A DNA stretch of 55,573 nt from a virus. This document shows positions 1 to 6,907 of this stretch, piece after piece. Both the position numbers and the translations under genes were made by a program. The stretch lies in IMG/VR virus record IMGVR_UViG_3300036829_000239, positions 1 through 55,573 of that record. One strand, 5' to 3'. The notes beneath the pieces were generated by a model. It was given only the letters and a program-made list of their open reading frames with translations, did not search any database and was not told where the DNA came from. Position 1 is the first letter of the stretch. Every line of letters starts with the position of its first letter.

Positions 1-314
1 GTGAAGCCCTCGCCGGCGCTGGAGGTGAGCTGGTTCAGCAGGCCGCGGGCGCTGAACCCGGAGCCCATGTCCAGGTAGGACCGGGCGCTGTCTACCGCCT
101 GCTGCTGGGCGACCGTCATCGGCGGGACGGCCGGGGCGGCGTGCGTGGCGGCCGGCGCCGCCGGGCTGGAGGCCGCCGGGCTGGATGCCGCCGGGTGCGG
201 GGTGCCCGCGGCGGTGGTGCACGCGGCGAGGCCGGCTGCTGCCGTCCCCGCGAGTGCCAGCGCCGCGATTTTGCCGGTAATGGTGCTGCGTGCCGTACGG
301 GTCGTGGTCCTCAT
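1..314 (-). CDS. Ltp-family surface lipoprotein, 3' end outside the window
   Basis: About 104 residues are visible. An N-terminal signal segment (residues 1-31, basic start then an Ala/Leu-rich core) ends in a lipobox LAAC with the lipidated Cys at 32. An Ala/Pro/Ser linker follows, then a segment reading SARSYLDMGSGFSARGLLNQ, which matches the repeat of the Ltp (host cell surface-exposed lipoprotein) family. The founding Ltp, from phage TP-J34, blocks DNA injection by superinfecting phages. That role is inferred here from family. Start chosen at ATG 312-314 behind a purine-rich leader. It is the last gene of a leftward promoter with the recurrent 12-bp motif at 362-373. Confidence 0.85.
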   Translation of the reverse strand, partial: MRTTTRTARSTITGKIAALALAGTAAAGLAACTTAAGTPHPAASSPAASSPAAPAATHAAPAVPPMTVAQQQAVDSARSYLDMGSGFSARGLLNQLTSSAGEGF

Positions 315-343
315 GGTGAGGTCCCCCTTCTCTCTCACCCCCC

Positions 344-374
344 ACCCTACCGTCCCCTGCCTACACTTGTGTAC
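344..374 (-). promoter_or_regulatory. Leftward promoter with 12-bp operator-like motif
   Basis: Read on the minus strand there is a GTACACAAGTGTA element (plus 362-374), then 14 nt, then GACGGTAGGGT with TAGGGT (plus 344-349) as a -10-like hexamer. The lipoprotein start lies 30 nt downstream. The same TAGGGT block and motif recur at 769-800. Promoter activity is inferred. Confidence 0.5.
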
Positions 375-458
375 TCCTGCCCGGCCGGGCTGCCCACCCG
401 GGCAGGCGGGAGGCCCCGCCCCCCGCGCGAACGGGGGACGGGGCCCGGGCCGCCGCGC

Positions 459-743
459 CTACGGTGACTGCCGCCGGCGCGAGTGCGCGTCAGCCTGCCG
501 GTACAGCTCCAGCAGGCAGGCGGTGAGATCCTGCACGACATGCGTCTCGTCGTGGCGCCCGGCGTTCCCCGGCTCGTCGCCGTACCGCCGGCCGGCCGGC
601 GTGGCCGCCGGCGGCGTGCCGATCACGATCATCCCGCTGTCGTACACGGTCACCCGGAGGTCGGCGTACACGCCTGCCCCGTCCCGCGTCTCGTGAACCT
701 GCTGCTCCATCACCCTGCGCGCGTGCTGCGTGGACCACGGCAT
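459..743 (-). CDS. Hypothetical 94-aa protein
   Basis: I do not recognise this protein. I chose the ATG at 743 (MPWSTQHARRV) rather than the longer open frame to 788, because a strong leader GGGGAGGAGAGAGGGGA lies just before it and the promoter motif at 788-799 would otherwise be coding. The N-terminal half looks like a small beta-strand domain (DLRVTVYDSGMIVIGTP), followed by a polar linker and an amphipathic helix near residues 70-88. It seems to be a single-gene leftward unit, ending 110 nt before the promoter of the Ltp gene. Confidence 0.6.
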   Translation of the reverse strand: MPWSTQHARRVMEQQVHETRDGAGVYADLRVTVYDSGMIVIGTPPAATPAGRRYGDEPGNAGRHDETHVVQDLTACLLELYRQADAHSRRRQSP

Positions 744-768
744 CTCGTTCCCCTCTCTCCTCCCCCTG

Positions 769-800
769 ACCCTACCGTCCGGCAGCACTCACTTGTGTAC
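769..800 (-). promoter_or_regulatory. Leftward promoter with 12-bp operator-like motif
   Basis: On the minus strand GTACACAAGTG is followed 15 nt later by TAGGGT (plus 769-774) inside the block GGACGGTAGGGT, identical to the block at 344-354. The ATG at 743 lies 26 nt further on. This is copy 2 of the recurring motif. Confidence 0.5.
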
Positions 801-909
801 TGTGCGGGCCGGGATGCCGGCCCGCCCCCGCCCCGGCCGCCCCGGACGCCCCTTTGGTACCCTCGGGGTGGGTCGCCCGGAGTTCTCGCCCGGGTTCCCC
901 TCTCTCAAG

Positions 910-943
910 AACGCCCCCCGCCGGGTAGCCGGCGGGGGGCGTT
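910..943. terminator. Strong GC hairpin, likely transcription terminator
   Basis: A perfect 15-bp stem (910-924 with 929-943) has a GTAG tetraloop and contains six C paired with six G. It lies 18 nt after the stop of the leftward gene ending at 961 and upstream of the next leftward promoter. Placement suits termination of the 1721-to-961 operon. There is no long U-tract, as is common in actinobacterial terminators. Confidence 0.65.
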
Positions 944-960
944 CGAGGTTCACGCGGGGG

Positions 961-1158
961 CTACCCGCGGCGGCGGGGCTTCACGGCGTGCAGGGCGAAC
1001 CCGGCGGCGAGCAGGAACACCCACCACGCCCCGGTCGCCCAGATCCCTGCGGTGCCGGTGCCCCACTCGATCGCCGGCCAGAACAAGAGCGCTGCGGCGC
1101 CGAGCATCCAGAACGGGTTGCCGGGGTGTACGAGCGACGGCTGCCTGCGGTTCGTCAT
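961..1158 (-). CDS. Small membrane protein, 65 aa, two transmembrane segments
   Basis: A short polar N-terminus is followed by two hydrophobic segments, roughly residues 17-30 and 40-58, then a basic tail (KPRRRG). This suggests an inner-membrane protein with a cytoplasmic C-terminus. The start ATG lies 1 nt after the stop of the upstream gene (1160-1345), so the two are probably translationally coupled. Function is unknown. Small two-pass proteins in early phage units are often exclusion or anti-host factors, but nothing in this sequence proves that. Confidence 0.6.
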   Translation of the reverse strand: MTNRRQPSLVHPGNPFWMLGAAALLFWPAIEWGTGTAGIWATGAWWVFLLAAGFALHAVKPRRRG

Positions 1159-1159
1159 G

Positions 1160-1345
1160 TCACTCGCCCCCCTCGTACCTGCCGCGGATCTTCTCGGTCT
1201 CGGCGTAGTAGCGGGCCATGTCGATCCGGCCGTCCAGCCGGCGGGCCAGCTCCGCTTCCTTCCGGTCCAGCAGCCGCCGGGTGCGGGCGACGGCGCGGAA
1301 CGCCTCGATCGCCAGGTCGGTGCTGACGGTCTGGGTCTCGCTCAT
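1160..1345 (-). CDS. Small hypothetical protein, 61 aa, helical
   Basis: The protein begins MSETQTVSTDLAIEAFRAVA and is almost entirely charged helix (runs of Arg, Glu and Asp), ending YEGGE. I chose ATG 1345 because GAGAGAGGGAGCAGCA precedes it, whereas the longer open frame overlaps the upstream gene. It lies in the leftward operon 1721-961 between an HTH protein and a membrane protein. Function not recognised; a coiled-coil or dimerising accessory protein is possible. Confidence 0.55.
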   Translation of the reverse strand: MSETQTVSTDLAIEAFRAVARTRRLLDRKEAELARRLDGRIDMARYYAETEKIRGRYEGGE

Positions 1346-1359
1346 TGCTGCTCCCTCTC

Positions 1360-1632
1360 TCAGTTGATCCGGTGCGCGTACCGCTTGCACGCGGTGGTGC
1401 CGCTGACGCCGAGGGCGAACCCGATGTCGGTCCACGTGTAGCCGGCGTCGCGGAGCCTGCGCGCGGTGCGGAGCGCCGCGTCTTCCAGCTCGCGGGCGAG
1501 GTTCATCATCTCGGCCATCGCCCACGGGTCCTCCTCCGCTGCGCGGGTCTCCAGCGCGCGGACCTGGCGGCGGATGCCGGACACCAGCTCCTCGGTGTCC
1601 CTGCGCGGGCGGGCGGTCTGCCCGGTGCTCAT
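1360..1632 (-). CDS. HTH-containing small protein, 90 aa
   Basis: Residues 15-62 form a helical, acidic region. The C-terminal 25 residues contain a helix-turn-helix signature (GYTWTDIGFALGVSGTTACK), as in sigma-70 region 4 and related HTH folds: T-W-x-D-I-G-x-A-L-G-V-S. It is therefore a candidate DNA-binding protein. The ATG at 1632 overlaps the TGA of the upstream 30-aa gene (ATGA), which supports this start over the longer open frame. Being the second gene after a motif-bearing promoter, it is one candidate for the regulator of the 12-bp sites; that is inference. Confidence 0.6.
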   Translation of the reverse strand: MSTGQTARPRRDTEELVSGIRRQVRALETRAAEEDPWAMAEMMNLARELEDAALRTARRLRDAGYTWTDIGFALGVSGTTACKRYAHRIN

Positions 1633-1721
1633 CTGGTGGCGGCGGCGATCAGCACCGCGTACCCGGCGATTAGCAGGACGCACACGGTGCAGACCACGGC
1701 GGTGACGGTGCTGCGTGCCAT
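1629..1721 (-). CDS. 30-aa single-pass membrane peptide
   Basis: A very short reading frame encodes MARSTVTAVVCTVCVLLIAG and ten more residues, dominated by one hydrophobic segment (about residues 6-27) flanked by Arg. GAGGGGGA precedes the ATG at 1721. Its TGA overlaps the ATG of the HTH gene at 1632, the coupling typical of this genome. Function unknown. Another possible 5-codon frame starts at 1743 just upstream. Confidence 0.45.
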   Translation of the reverse strand: MARSTVTAVVCTVCVLLIAGYAVLIAAATR

Positions 1722-1768
1722 CTCAGTTCCCCCTCGTGCTCATCTGGCGGCTCCCTCTCTCACCCCCC

Positions 1769-1798
1769 ACTGTACCCGACCGGAACACACTTGTGTAC
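1769..1798 (-). promoter_or_regulatory. Leftward promoter with 12-bp operator-like motif
   Basis: On the minus strand GTACACAAGTGTG is followed after 13 nt by TACAGT (plus 1769-1774), a -10-like hexamer, then by the purine-rich leader GAGAGAGGGAG. It would drive the leftward operon 1721-961. Copy 3 of the motif (1786-1797). Confidence 0.5.
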
Positions 1799-1845
1799 TG
1801 CTGGCGGCTGATCTGACCTGGGGATTTAAAACGTTTTCCCAGGGA

Positions 1846-1954
1846 CCGTTCCCGCGGCGGGAACCGGTTTCCGCGGCTGAGCGCCTCACGGTCGGCTCAG
1901 GTGTCCCGGTTACCCCCCGGGACGTGCGGGGGGCTTACAGGCGCTCTCCGCCAC
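1846..1954 (+). repeat. Arm A of a ~108-bp inverted repeat (partner 17343-17450)
   Basis: Compared with the reverse complement of 17343-17450, the first 29 nt match with one mismatch and include the perfect palindrome GTTCCCGCGGCGGGAAC. The last 38 nt match with four mismatches. About 40 nt in between have diverged while keeping almost the same length (109 versus 108). This stretch has no gene. Immediately left of it is an A/T block containing AAAACGTTTT. Confidence 0.75.
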
Positions 1955-1978
1955 TCCGGCAGGCGCACCCCGGCGGGG

Positions 1979-2016
1979 CAAAAAAAGGCCGGCCACCCTG
2001 CGCGGCGGCCGGCCTT
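1979..2016 (-). terminator. Rho-independent terminator, leftward
   Basis: On the minus strand a 10-bp stem (AAGGCCGGCC, plus 2007-2016 with 1985-1994) and a 12-nt loop run straight into seven T (plus 1980-1986). It would stop transcription coming from the right before it reaches arm A and the leftward operon. It implies a leftward transcript from the 2.0-2.25 kb region that carries no obvious gene. Confidence 0.65.
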
Positions 2017-2039
2017 AAAGGCTCGCGTGTGAGGTGAGC

Positions 2040-2073
2040 CGGCGTTGAAGCTCTCTACCGGGAGTCAACGCCG
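2040..2073. other. Stem-loop in the control region
   Basis: A perfect 9-bp inverted repeat, CGGCGTTGA (2040-2048) with TCAACGCCG (2065-2073), encloses a 16-nt loop that can pair further (CTC with GAG). It lies next to the leftward terminator. It may be part of a small leftward RNA or a protein-binding site; no coding frame is evident. Confidence 0.4.
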
Positions 2074-2123
2074 AGGACACTACCAGGCCCGGCGGCCGGG
2101 CGGGGGAAGATAACGGGAAGTTG

Positions 2124-2162
2124 TTGACACGGGGTGTGATTACCCACTACAGCCCCTGTAAT
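2124..2162 (+). promoter_or_regulatory. Probable early rightward promoter and operator
   Basis: TTGACA (2124-2129) is a consensus -35. With an 18-nt spacer TACAGC (2148-2153) is a possible -10. The -10 overlaps a perfect 5+3+5 dyad, TACAG-CCC-CTGTA (2148-2160), followed by the palindrome GTAATTAC. GACACGG (2126-2132) and CCGTGTC form a wider inverted pair. Arrangement suggests a regulated promoter for the gene at 2293 and the downstream early block. Confidence 0.55.
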
Positions 2163-2232
2163 TACTGGGCGTTATGCCTGTGCCGTGTCCGCCCGCGGGG
2201 GTAGGGTTTCACCACACGGGGGGGAAAATTTA

Positions 2233-2263
2233 GGCCGGCCACCTTTGCCCTAGGTGACCGGCC
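2233..2263. terminator. Hairpin in the leader of the first early gene
   Basis: GGCCGG (2233-2238) pairs with CCGGCC (2258-2263), and CACCT (2240-2244) with AGGTG (2252-2256), with one internal mismatch and a 7-nt loop. Read leftward it is followed by TAAATTTT, so it could be a leftward terminator. Read rightward it lies about 15 nt upstream of the AAGGAG ribosome site and might act as an attenuator. Confidence 0.4.
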
Positions 2264-2292
2264 CCGAACTACCCTGCGAAGGAGTTCTTTCG

Positions 2293-3237
2293 TTGAGTAC
2301 TGTATCAGCCCCGGTATCCACATGTCCGCAGACCCCCGTGATGGACGAGCCGTACCGGTCGCCGGAGGGCACCTTCGAGCGCATCCGCAAGTCGGTGCTG
2401 GAGGACTACACCCTCACCGGCGATGAGATGCAGGTTTTGATGTACGCCGCCGCCAAGCCTCCCGGCTGGGAGTTCCACGAAGGCGCGGTAGTCCGCGAGA
2501 CCGGGTGGACCGCGTACAAGGTCGGGAAGGCGTTCACCGGCCTTCGCAAGCGGGGCTACCTCAGGCGCGAGCAGGAGCGCGACGAGCGGGGCCGCGCCGT
2601 CCGGTGGGTCACCACGCTGAACCGCGATGTGCTGATAGCCCCGGACAAACCGCAGGCCAGGACCACACTCCCGGGATACGGCATTGTGGCTGTGACCAGC
2701 GAGGACACCAGGTCTTCCCAGGTCGGGACCACAATGACGGAAAACCACTCAGTGGAATTTCGACCCCCTAGAGAGAACTCAGGGTTTAGCGACGACTCAC
2801 CAAACCCAACCCGTAGTCCCGTAGTCAGTCATCTGCAGGTACGTAACGCGCGGCCGGCCGGCGACGATGACCTGATTCCAGCCGTCACCGCCGCAGTCCG
2901 CGCGAAGACCGGGCGGGAGATCCCCCCGGACCTGGCCTCCGCCGTCGCCGCGAAAGTGCTCGCCCGGGCCGGGAGATCCGGGACACCCGTGCACCGCCCC
3001 GCCCGCTACGTCGCTGCGGCGGTGGAGGACGAACCGGACCTGTACGCCGAACTGCTGCTCGACCCCCCGCCGCCGCTCGCCGCAATCCTCGCCGCCGGGC
3101 CGGCGTACGGCGGCGGGCATCACCCGTTCGACCCGGACCCGAACGGTGACTGCCGGCAGTGCCCGCTGAAGGAATCGAACTCGTGCCACGATACGGGACA
3201 GGCGCTTGATCCCCGCCTGGAGGCGGTGCTGGCGTGA
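2293..3237 (+). CDS. Winged-helix DNA-binding protein, possible replication initiator, 314 aa
   Basis: The first rightward early gene. I chose TTG at 2293 because GAAGGAG lies 8 nt before it; ATG 2341 (MDEPYRSPEG) is an alternative. Following MDEPYRSPEG there is a winged-helix-like segment: a helix pair, a turn motif (ETGWTAYKVGKAFTGLRKRG), then a basic wing (YLRREQERDERGRAVRW). This resembles HTH proteins at the head of replication modules in actinobacterial phages and integrative elements. The middle is polar and disordered. The C-terminal region ends with a Cys/His cluster (HHPFD, CRQC, SNSCHD), a possible metal site. Replication initiation is inferred from position and fold. Confidence 0.65.
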   Translation: MSTVSAPVSTCPQTPVMDEPYRSPEGTFERIRKSVLEDYTLTGDEMQVLMYAAAKPPGWEFHEGAVVRETGWTAYKVGKAFTGLRKRGYLRREQERDERGRAVRWVTTLNRDVLIAPDKPQARTTLPGYGIVAVTSEDTRSSQVGTTMTENHSVEFRPPRENSGFSDDSPNPTRSPVVSHLQVRNARPAGDDDLIPAVTAAVRAKTGREIPPDLASAVAAKVLARAGRSGTPVHRPARYVAAAVEDEPDLYAELLLDPPPPLAAILAAGPAYGGGHHPFDPDPNGDCRQCPLKESNSCHDTGQALDPRLEAVLA

Positions 3238-3569
3238 CCGGGGTCCGTGAAGCGCCCCGCGAGCTGCTGGCCCTCGCCGCCGCGATGCGCGGGGACTGGG
3301 ACCGGGACGAGACCCGGGACGCGCTGCTGGCCTGCCGCGCCGCCGGCTGGGAGTTCACCCGGACCGTCCTCGCGGTGGCCCGCCTGCTGGTCCGGGAGGA
3401 CTCCGCGCCGCGGGAGCTGGTGCACGCGTGCAAGCCCCCGTTCGCCGCCCCGGGGCGTCCCGGCAGCCTGGACGCCGGCCTGCGGTCGGAGGCCCTGCAA
3501 GCCGCCGAGGCCGCCACGAAGGCACAGCGGCGGCGGGCACGCGGCCTGGAGCCCGGGAGCCCGGCATGA
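3234..3569 (+). CDS. Hypothetical helical protein, 111 aa
   Basis: The GTG start at 3234 overlaps the previous TGA, so the gene is coupled to the winged-helix gene. The protein is alpha-helical, with repeated WDRDETRDALLA-like and FTRTVLAVARLLVRED segments and a basic C-terminal tail. I do not recognise a domain. The helix pattern and position suggest a partner of the upstream DNA-binding protein, for example a loader or accessory factor, but this is context only. Confidence 0.6.
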   Translation: MTGVREAPRELLALAAAMRGDWDRDETRDALLACRAAGWEFTRTVLAVARLLVREDSAPRELVHACKPPFAAPGRPGSLDAGLRSEALQAAEAATKAQRRRARGLEPGSPA

Positions 3570-3847
3570 ACGACCGGGCACGATGGCTGGAGCGCCGCTG
3601 GCTGCAGCGGCGGCGGCTGGAGCGCCGCCGGCAGGCCCTCACGGAGCGGGACCGCGTGATCGGCGCCGAGGCCGCCCGCGCGCACGCAGCCGCCCTCGTC
3701 GGCGAGGCCGTCGCCGCGCTGGCCGGCGCCCTCGGCCCGGGTAAGTACCCGGTGTGCCGGCGCTGCCGGCGGGCGGTCCCGCCGGACCGGCGGACCTGCC
3801 CGCACTGCGGCGCGAAAGACAGGAACGAGGAAGGCGGCGGGCAGTGA
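3566..3847 (+). CDS. Zinc-ribbon protein, 93 aa
   Basis: ATG 3566 overlaps the previous stop (ATGA). Residues 1-30 are strongly basic (WLERRWLQRRRLERRRQAL), followed by an Ala-rich helix. A zinc ribbon lies at about residues 63-83: C-R-R-C, then C-P-H-C. A basic helix plus a zinc ribbon suggests nucleic-acid binding. Part of the coupled early chain starting at 2293. Confidence 0.65.
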   Translation: MNDRARWLERRWLQRRRLERRRQALTERDRVIGAEAARAHAAALVGEAVAALAGALGPGKYPVCRRCRRAVPPDRRTCPHCGAKDRNEEGGGQ

Positions 3848-4387
3848 ATGAGTGACAATGTGACGCCGTTCCGGCGGCGTGAGCCGGAGCCGCCGCCGGC
3901 GGATGAGGCGGCGCTGCACCGGCGCGTACAGCAGGCACAGCCCGGTGCCAGGGCGCTCGCAGCCGGGCAGGCCGCAGCCCGGCGGGAAGGTTACCTGGCG
4001 GCGCTTGCCCGGCAGAAGAACGAACGGCTCATCGCCACCGGGAAGATAGTCCCGGCCCGCATCACGATGGCCCTCGACCTGCGCGGGCTGGAGGGCCCGG
4101 AGGTAGACCTCATGTGCGGCGCCGCCGAGCCCGACGTGGACATGTGGGAACTCGGCCTGGCCGTGCCCTCACCGGAACAGCTGGCCAGGCTGGCCGCGCT
4201 GACCGGCTTCACCGTGGCGTGGTTCTACCACCCGGTGAAACCGGGACCGCTGACGGGATCCGTTTACATGTGCGGCCCCGGCGGGTGCGAGGCCGGCGAG
4301 CCGGACGTGGTAGACGAGAACGGGGTGCTGCTCTACGGCGGCAGGCCGCGCGGGCTTCCGCCGGCCGCGCAGGGAACGCTGTTCTAG
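3848..4387 (+). CDS. Hypothetical protein with HTH-like C-terminal half, 179 aa
   Basis: ATG 3848 lies one base after the previous stop. The N-terminal 70 residues are helical and rich in Arg, Ala and Gln. Residues 75-130 contain a pattern like a degenerate Cro/C1 HTH (MALDLRGLEGPEVDLMCG, then PSPEQLARLAALTGFTVAWF), as seen where a protein reads out class or age of a regulator. The C-terminus includes CGPGGC. It closes the first early sub-operon, before the motif-bearing promoter at 4401. Function not assigned. Confidence 0.6.
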   Translation: MSDNVTPFRRREPEPPPADEAALHRRVQQAQPGARALAAGQAAARREGYLAALARQKNERLIATGKIVPARITMALDLRGLEGPEVDLMCGAAEPDVDMWELGLAVPSPEQLARLAALTGFTVAWFYHPVKPGPLTGSVYMCGPGGCEAGEPDVVDENGVLLYGGRPRGLPPAAQGTLF

Positions 4388-4400
4388 CGCCGGCGCCGGT

Positions 4401-4436
4401 TTGAGCCCGCAGAGCCCCGTACTATACACTTGTGTG
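4401..4436 (+). promoter_or_regulatory. Rightward early promoter overlapping the 12-bp motif
   Basis: TTGAGC (4401-4406) and TACACT (4425-4430) are separated by 18 nt. The putative -10 is the left half of the motif TACACTTGTGTG (4425-4436). A protein bound at the motif would block this promoter. The DUF932 gene starts 62 nt downstream. Confidence 0.5.
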
Positions 4437-4498
4437 TGTTGGGCAGGCGGAGGGGACGGTCCTCCCCGCAGCCCGCAGCCGCGGGAGAGGCGGAGCAC

Positions 4499-5656
4499 AT
4501 GAGCGAGAACATCACCACCATCAGCCGTACCGGCCTGGAGGGCCTCCGGGAACTGCTCACCACGCAGCGGACCCGCCGGGTCGACCTGATCGCCCCGGCC
4601 GCCAGGATCAGCTACGACGGCGGCATGCTGCGCGTGGACACCGACCAGGTGGTCATGTCCGGCGACGGCGTGACCAGCGCCGGCGGCTGGTACGCCCCGA
4701 CCGGCGTGTTCGACGAGGGCGCGGGGGAGACGCTCGGCGTGCCCCGCCAGTTCATGCGGAAGCTCCGGGAGGAGGGCCGGACCGAACTCCTCGACCAGAC
4801 CGTCAACCACTTCCTGCACGGCAGCAGCGACGGGACCGTCCCCGGCGACCCCCGCAGCTTCATGACCCGCCTGTTCCGGGGAGACGACACCGGCGGCGGC
4901 GTCGCCCGCGCGTTCCTCTCCGACCGGTACAAGCCGATCGACCACCTCGACGTCCTCGTCTCCGCGCTGAACGGGATCCGCGACGCGGGCGCAGCCGTGG
5001 AGATCGGCCGCTGCGACATCACCGAGCAGCGGATGTACGTGCAGGTGAGGTCACCGGAGGTGGCCGCGCTCGCCCCGGAACTCCTGAAGGGCTACCGGTC
5101 CCCCTACACCGGCGCGGCCGCCGATGACAACCCCGTCGTGTTCGCCGGCTTCGTCATCTCCAACTCCGAGACCGGCCGCGGCGCCGCCACCCTCACCCCC
5201 CGCCTGACGGTGCAGGTGTGCGGCAACGGCATGACGCTGACCAGGGACGCGATGCGCGCCGTGCACCTCGGCACCAGGCACGAGGAAGGGATCGTCCGCT
5301 ACTCCGCCGACACGCTGGAGAAGGAACTCGCGCTGGTGACCGCCAAGACCCGCGACGCCGTCGCCACCTTCCTCGACGCGGACTACGTCACACGGCAGCT
5401 CCGCGCGATGGAGGAGCAGGCCGGGGCGAAGGTCACCCGGCCGGAGGAGACGGTGAAGCAGGCCGTCCGCGCCGCCGGGGTGCCGCTCGCGCTGGAGGAG
5501 GACGTGTTCGCCGCGTTCATCAAGGGCGGCCAGCTCACCGCCGGCGGCATCATGCAGGCCGTCACCGCCGTCGCCCGCGACCTCGGCGCGGACGCCGCCT
5601 ACGACCTGGAGGGCAGGGCCGCCGGCGTGCTGGCCGCCGCCGCCAGGCTCGCCTAG
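4499..5656 (+). CDS. DUF932 family phage/plasmid protein, 385 aa
   Basis: This looks like DUF932, a family common in phages and plasmids, often next to DNA-metabolism genes, with no established activity. Typical features are the N-terminal segment with TDQVVMSGDGV and a tyrosine-tryptophan core, the FLSDRYKPIDHLDVL block near residue 145, NSETGRGAATLTPRL near 225, and CGNGMTLTRDAMRAVHLGTR near 245. The last 100 residues are helical. ATG 4499 was chosen because GGGAGAGGCGGAG precedes it. It is the first gene under the promoter at 4401. Confidence 0.8.
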   Translation: MSENITTISRTGLEGLRELLTTQRTRRVDLIAPAARISYDGGMLRVDTDQVVMSGDGVTSAGGWYAPTGVFDEGAGETLGVPRQFMRKLREEGRTELLDQTVNHFLHGSSDGTVPGDPRSFMTRLFRGDDTGGGVARAFLSDRYKPIDHLDVLVSALNGIRDAGAAVEIGRCDITEQRMYVQVRSPEVAALAPELLKGYRSPYTGAAADDNPVVFAGFVISNSETGRGAATLTPRLTVQVCGNGMTLTRDAMRAVHLGTRHEEGIVRYSADTLEKELALVTAKTRDAVATFLDADYVTRQLRAMEEQAGAKVTRPEETVKQAVRAAGVPLALEEDVFAAFIKGGQLTAGGIMQAVTAVARDLGADAAYDLEGRAAGVLAAAARLA

Positions 5657-5736
5657 CCAGCCAGCAGAACGTCAGGGCGGCCCCGGCAGGGGTCGCCCTG
5701 ACCCGTACCGGGACAGAACGAAGGGAGCGGTGGAGC

Positions 5737-6042
5737 ATGGCGGAGATCGTGCACACGCTGATTTACGACGACGACGGCGTCCGGCTGCTGTTCATGGAGG
5801 ACATCGCCGTCAAGGCGCACGTCAAGGAATCCTCGGTCCGCAGCTACAACGCCGCCGCCCGCCGGAACCGCAGGAACCGGAAACCCATGCCGTTCGACAT
5901 GCCGCCCGCCACCCGGCGGGTCCGCCGCACGTTCATCAAGGGCGACGGGCAGCCGCTGGTCGTGCAGACCCCGGTGTGGCGGGAAGACAGGATCGACGCC
6001 TGGCTGGCGTCCCGCCGGCCGTCCGGCAGGGCGACCGCGTGA
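5737..6042 (+). CDS. Excisionase/AlpA-like HTH protein, 101 aa
   Basis: AAGGGAG precedes ATG 5737. The core has the MerR/excisionase-type winged-HTH pattern: hydrophobic strand, FMEDIAVKAHVKESSVRSYN (recognition region), a basic stretch (ARRNRRNRKP), then VWREDRIDAWLASRR, the usual final wing-helix with a conserved Trp. Such proteins bind and bend DNA, or act as small regulators. No integrase is visible, so a regulatory role is as likely as excision. The C-terminal TGA overlaps the next GTG. Confidence 0.65.
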   Translation: MAEIVHTLIYDDDGVRLLFMEDIAVKAHVKESSVRSYNAAARRNRRNRKPMPFDMPPATRRVRRTFIKGDGQPLVVQTPVWREDRIDAWLASRRPSGRATA

Positions 6043-6302
6043 CCCCGCCCGGCCCCCGCCGCGGCGACGGCCTGAACGACGCCGCCGTGCTGTTCCTCGT
6101 CACCTGGCGGAGCACCTTCCGCGACCTGTTCGCCTACTACGACTTCACCATGCAGTGCGCCGAGGCCGACGCCGTGTGCGCGCTGTACCGCGCGGCGGGC
6201 GAGGACGACACCGCGCAGGCCATCATGGAACTGCACGCCGCGCACGACACTGAAGAGGACGAGCACTACCGGCCCCCCGGGCAGAGGGAGCAGGACCCAT
6301 GA
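6039..6302 (+). CDS. Hypothetical protein, 87 aa
   Basis: GTG 6039 overlaps the previous TGA. After a short Pro/Arg-rich start the protein is helical (FLVTWRSTFRDLFAYYDF, then CAEADAVCALYRAAG) and ends in a highly acidic tail. I recognise no family. It lies between the HTH gene and the ParB-like gene in a chain that leads directly into the 7-deazaguanine island, and its last 4 nt overlap the next ATG. Confidence 0.55.
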   Translation: MTPPGPRRGDGLNDAAVLFLVTWRSTFRDLFAYYDFTMQCAEADAVCALYRAAGEDDTAQAIMELHAAHDTEEDEHYRPPGQREQDP

Positions 6303-6907
6303 CCGAGAACGCGTTCCGCCTCGCCGCGCAGACCTACGACGAGGCCATCCCGCTCAGCGACCTCACGGAACATCCCGACAACCCGAACCAGGGGGACATC
6401 GGCGCCATCGCCGAGTCGCTGGACGAGCACGGCTTCTACGGCGCCGTGATCGCCCAGCGGTCCACCGGCCGCATCCTCGCCGGCAACCACCGGTACCGCA
6501 CCGCGCAGCTCAAGGGCGCGCCGTCCGTCCCCGGCTTCTGGCTGGACTGCGACGACGACGAGGCCAGCCGCATCCTGATGGTCGACAACCGGACCACCCA
6601 CCTGGCCACCTTCGACGAGGCGAAGCTGGTGGAACTCCTCACCTCGGTGGCCGGCACGCCGAAGGGCCTGGCCGGCACCGGCTACGACGGCGACGACCTG
6701 GACGACCTGCGGCAGATGCTGAACCCGCCGGACCTCGGGAAGCTCGGCGGCGGCGGCGGCCCGTCCGAGGACGACCTGTGGCCGGTGCTGAAATTCAAGG
6801 TGCCGCCGGACAGGCGGGACCGGTTCTACGAGATCACCGACGACGCCGCCGACACGACCGACGCCGGCCGGTTCCTGCACCTCCTCGGTGCCGCGGAGGA
6901 GCAGTGA
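6299..6907 (+). CDS. ParB/Srx-type nuclease-fold protein, 202 aa
   Basis: The N-terminal 110 residues match the ParB N-terminal domain: LTEHPDNPNQGDIGAIAESL, then a strand, then ILAGNHRYRTAQLKG with the ParB box G-N-H-R (62-65), then the DDDEASRILMVDNRT helix. Stand-alone ParB-like proteins of phages have been linked to nicking, CTPase or protein-modifying activities; which applies here cannot be read from the sequence. The C-terminal part has a Gly-rich hinge and an acidic domain. It sits immediately before the dpdA island and is coupled to it. Confidence 0.75.
   Translation: MTENAFRLAAQTYDEAIPLSDLTEHPDNPNQGDIGAIAESLDEHGFYGAVIAQRSTGRILAGNHRYRTAQLKGAPSVPGFWLDCDDDEASRILMVDNRTTHLATFDEAKLVELLTSVAGTPKGLAGTGYDGDDLDDLRQMLNPPDLGKLGGGGGPSEDDLWPVLKFKVPPDRRDRFYEITDDAADTTDAGRFLHLLGAAEEQ

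Noticed and set aside
1725-1743. Five-codon frame MSTRGN before the 30-aa peptide
   Set aside because: Too short to support as a gene; kept only as a possible leader.
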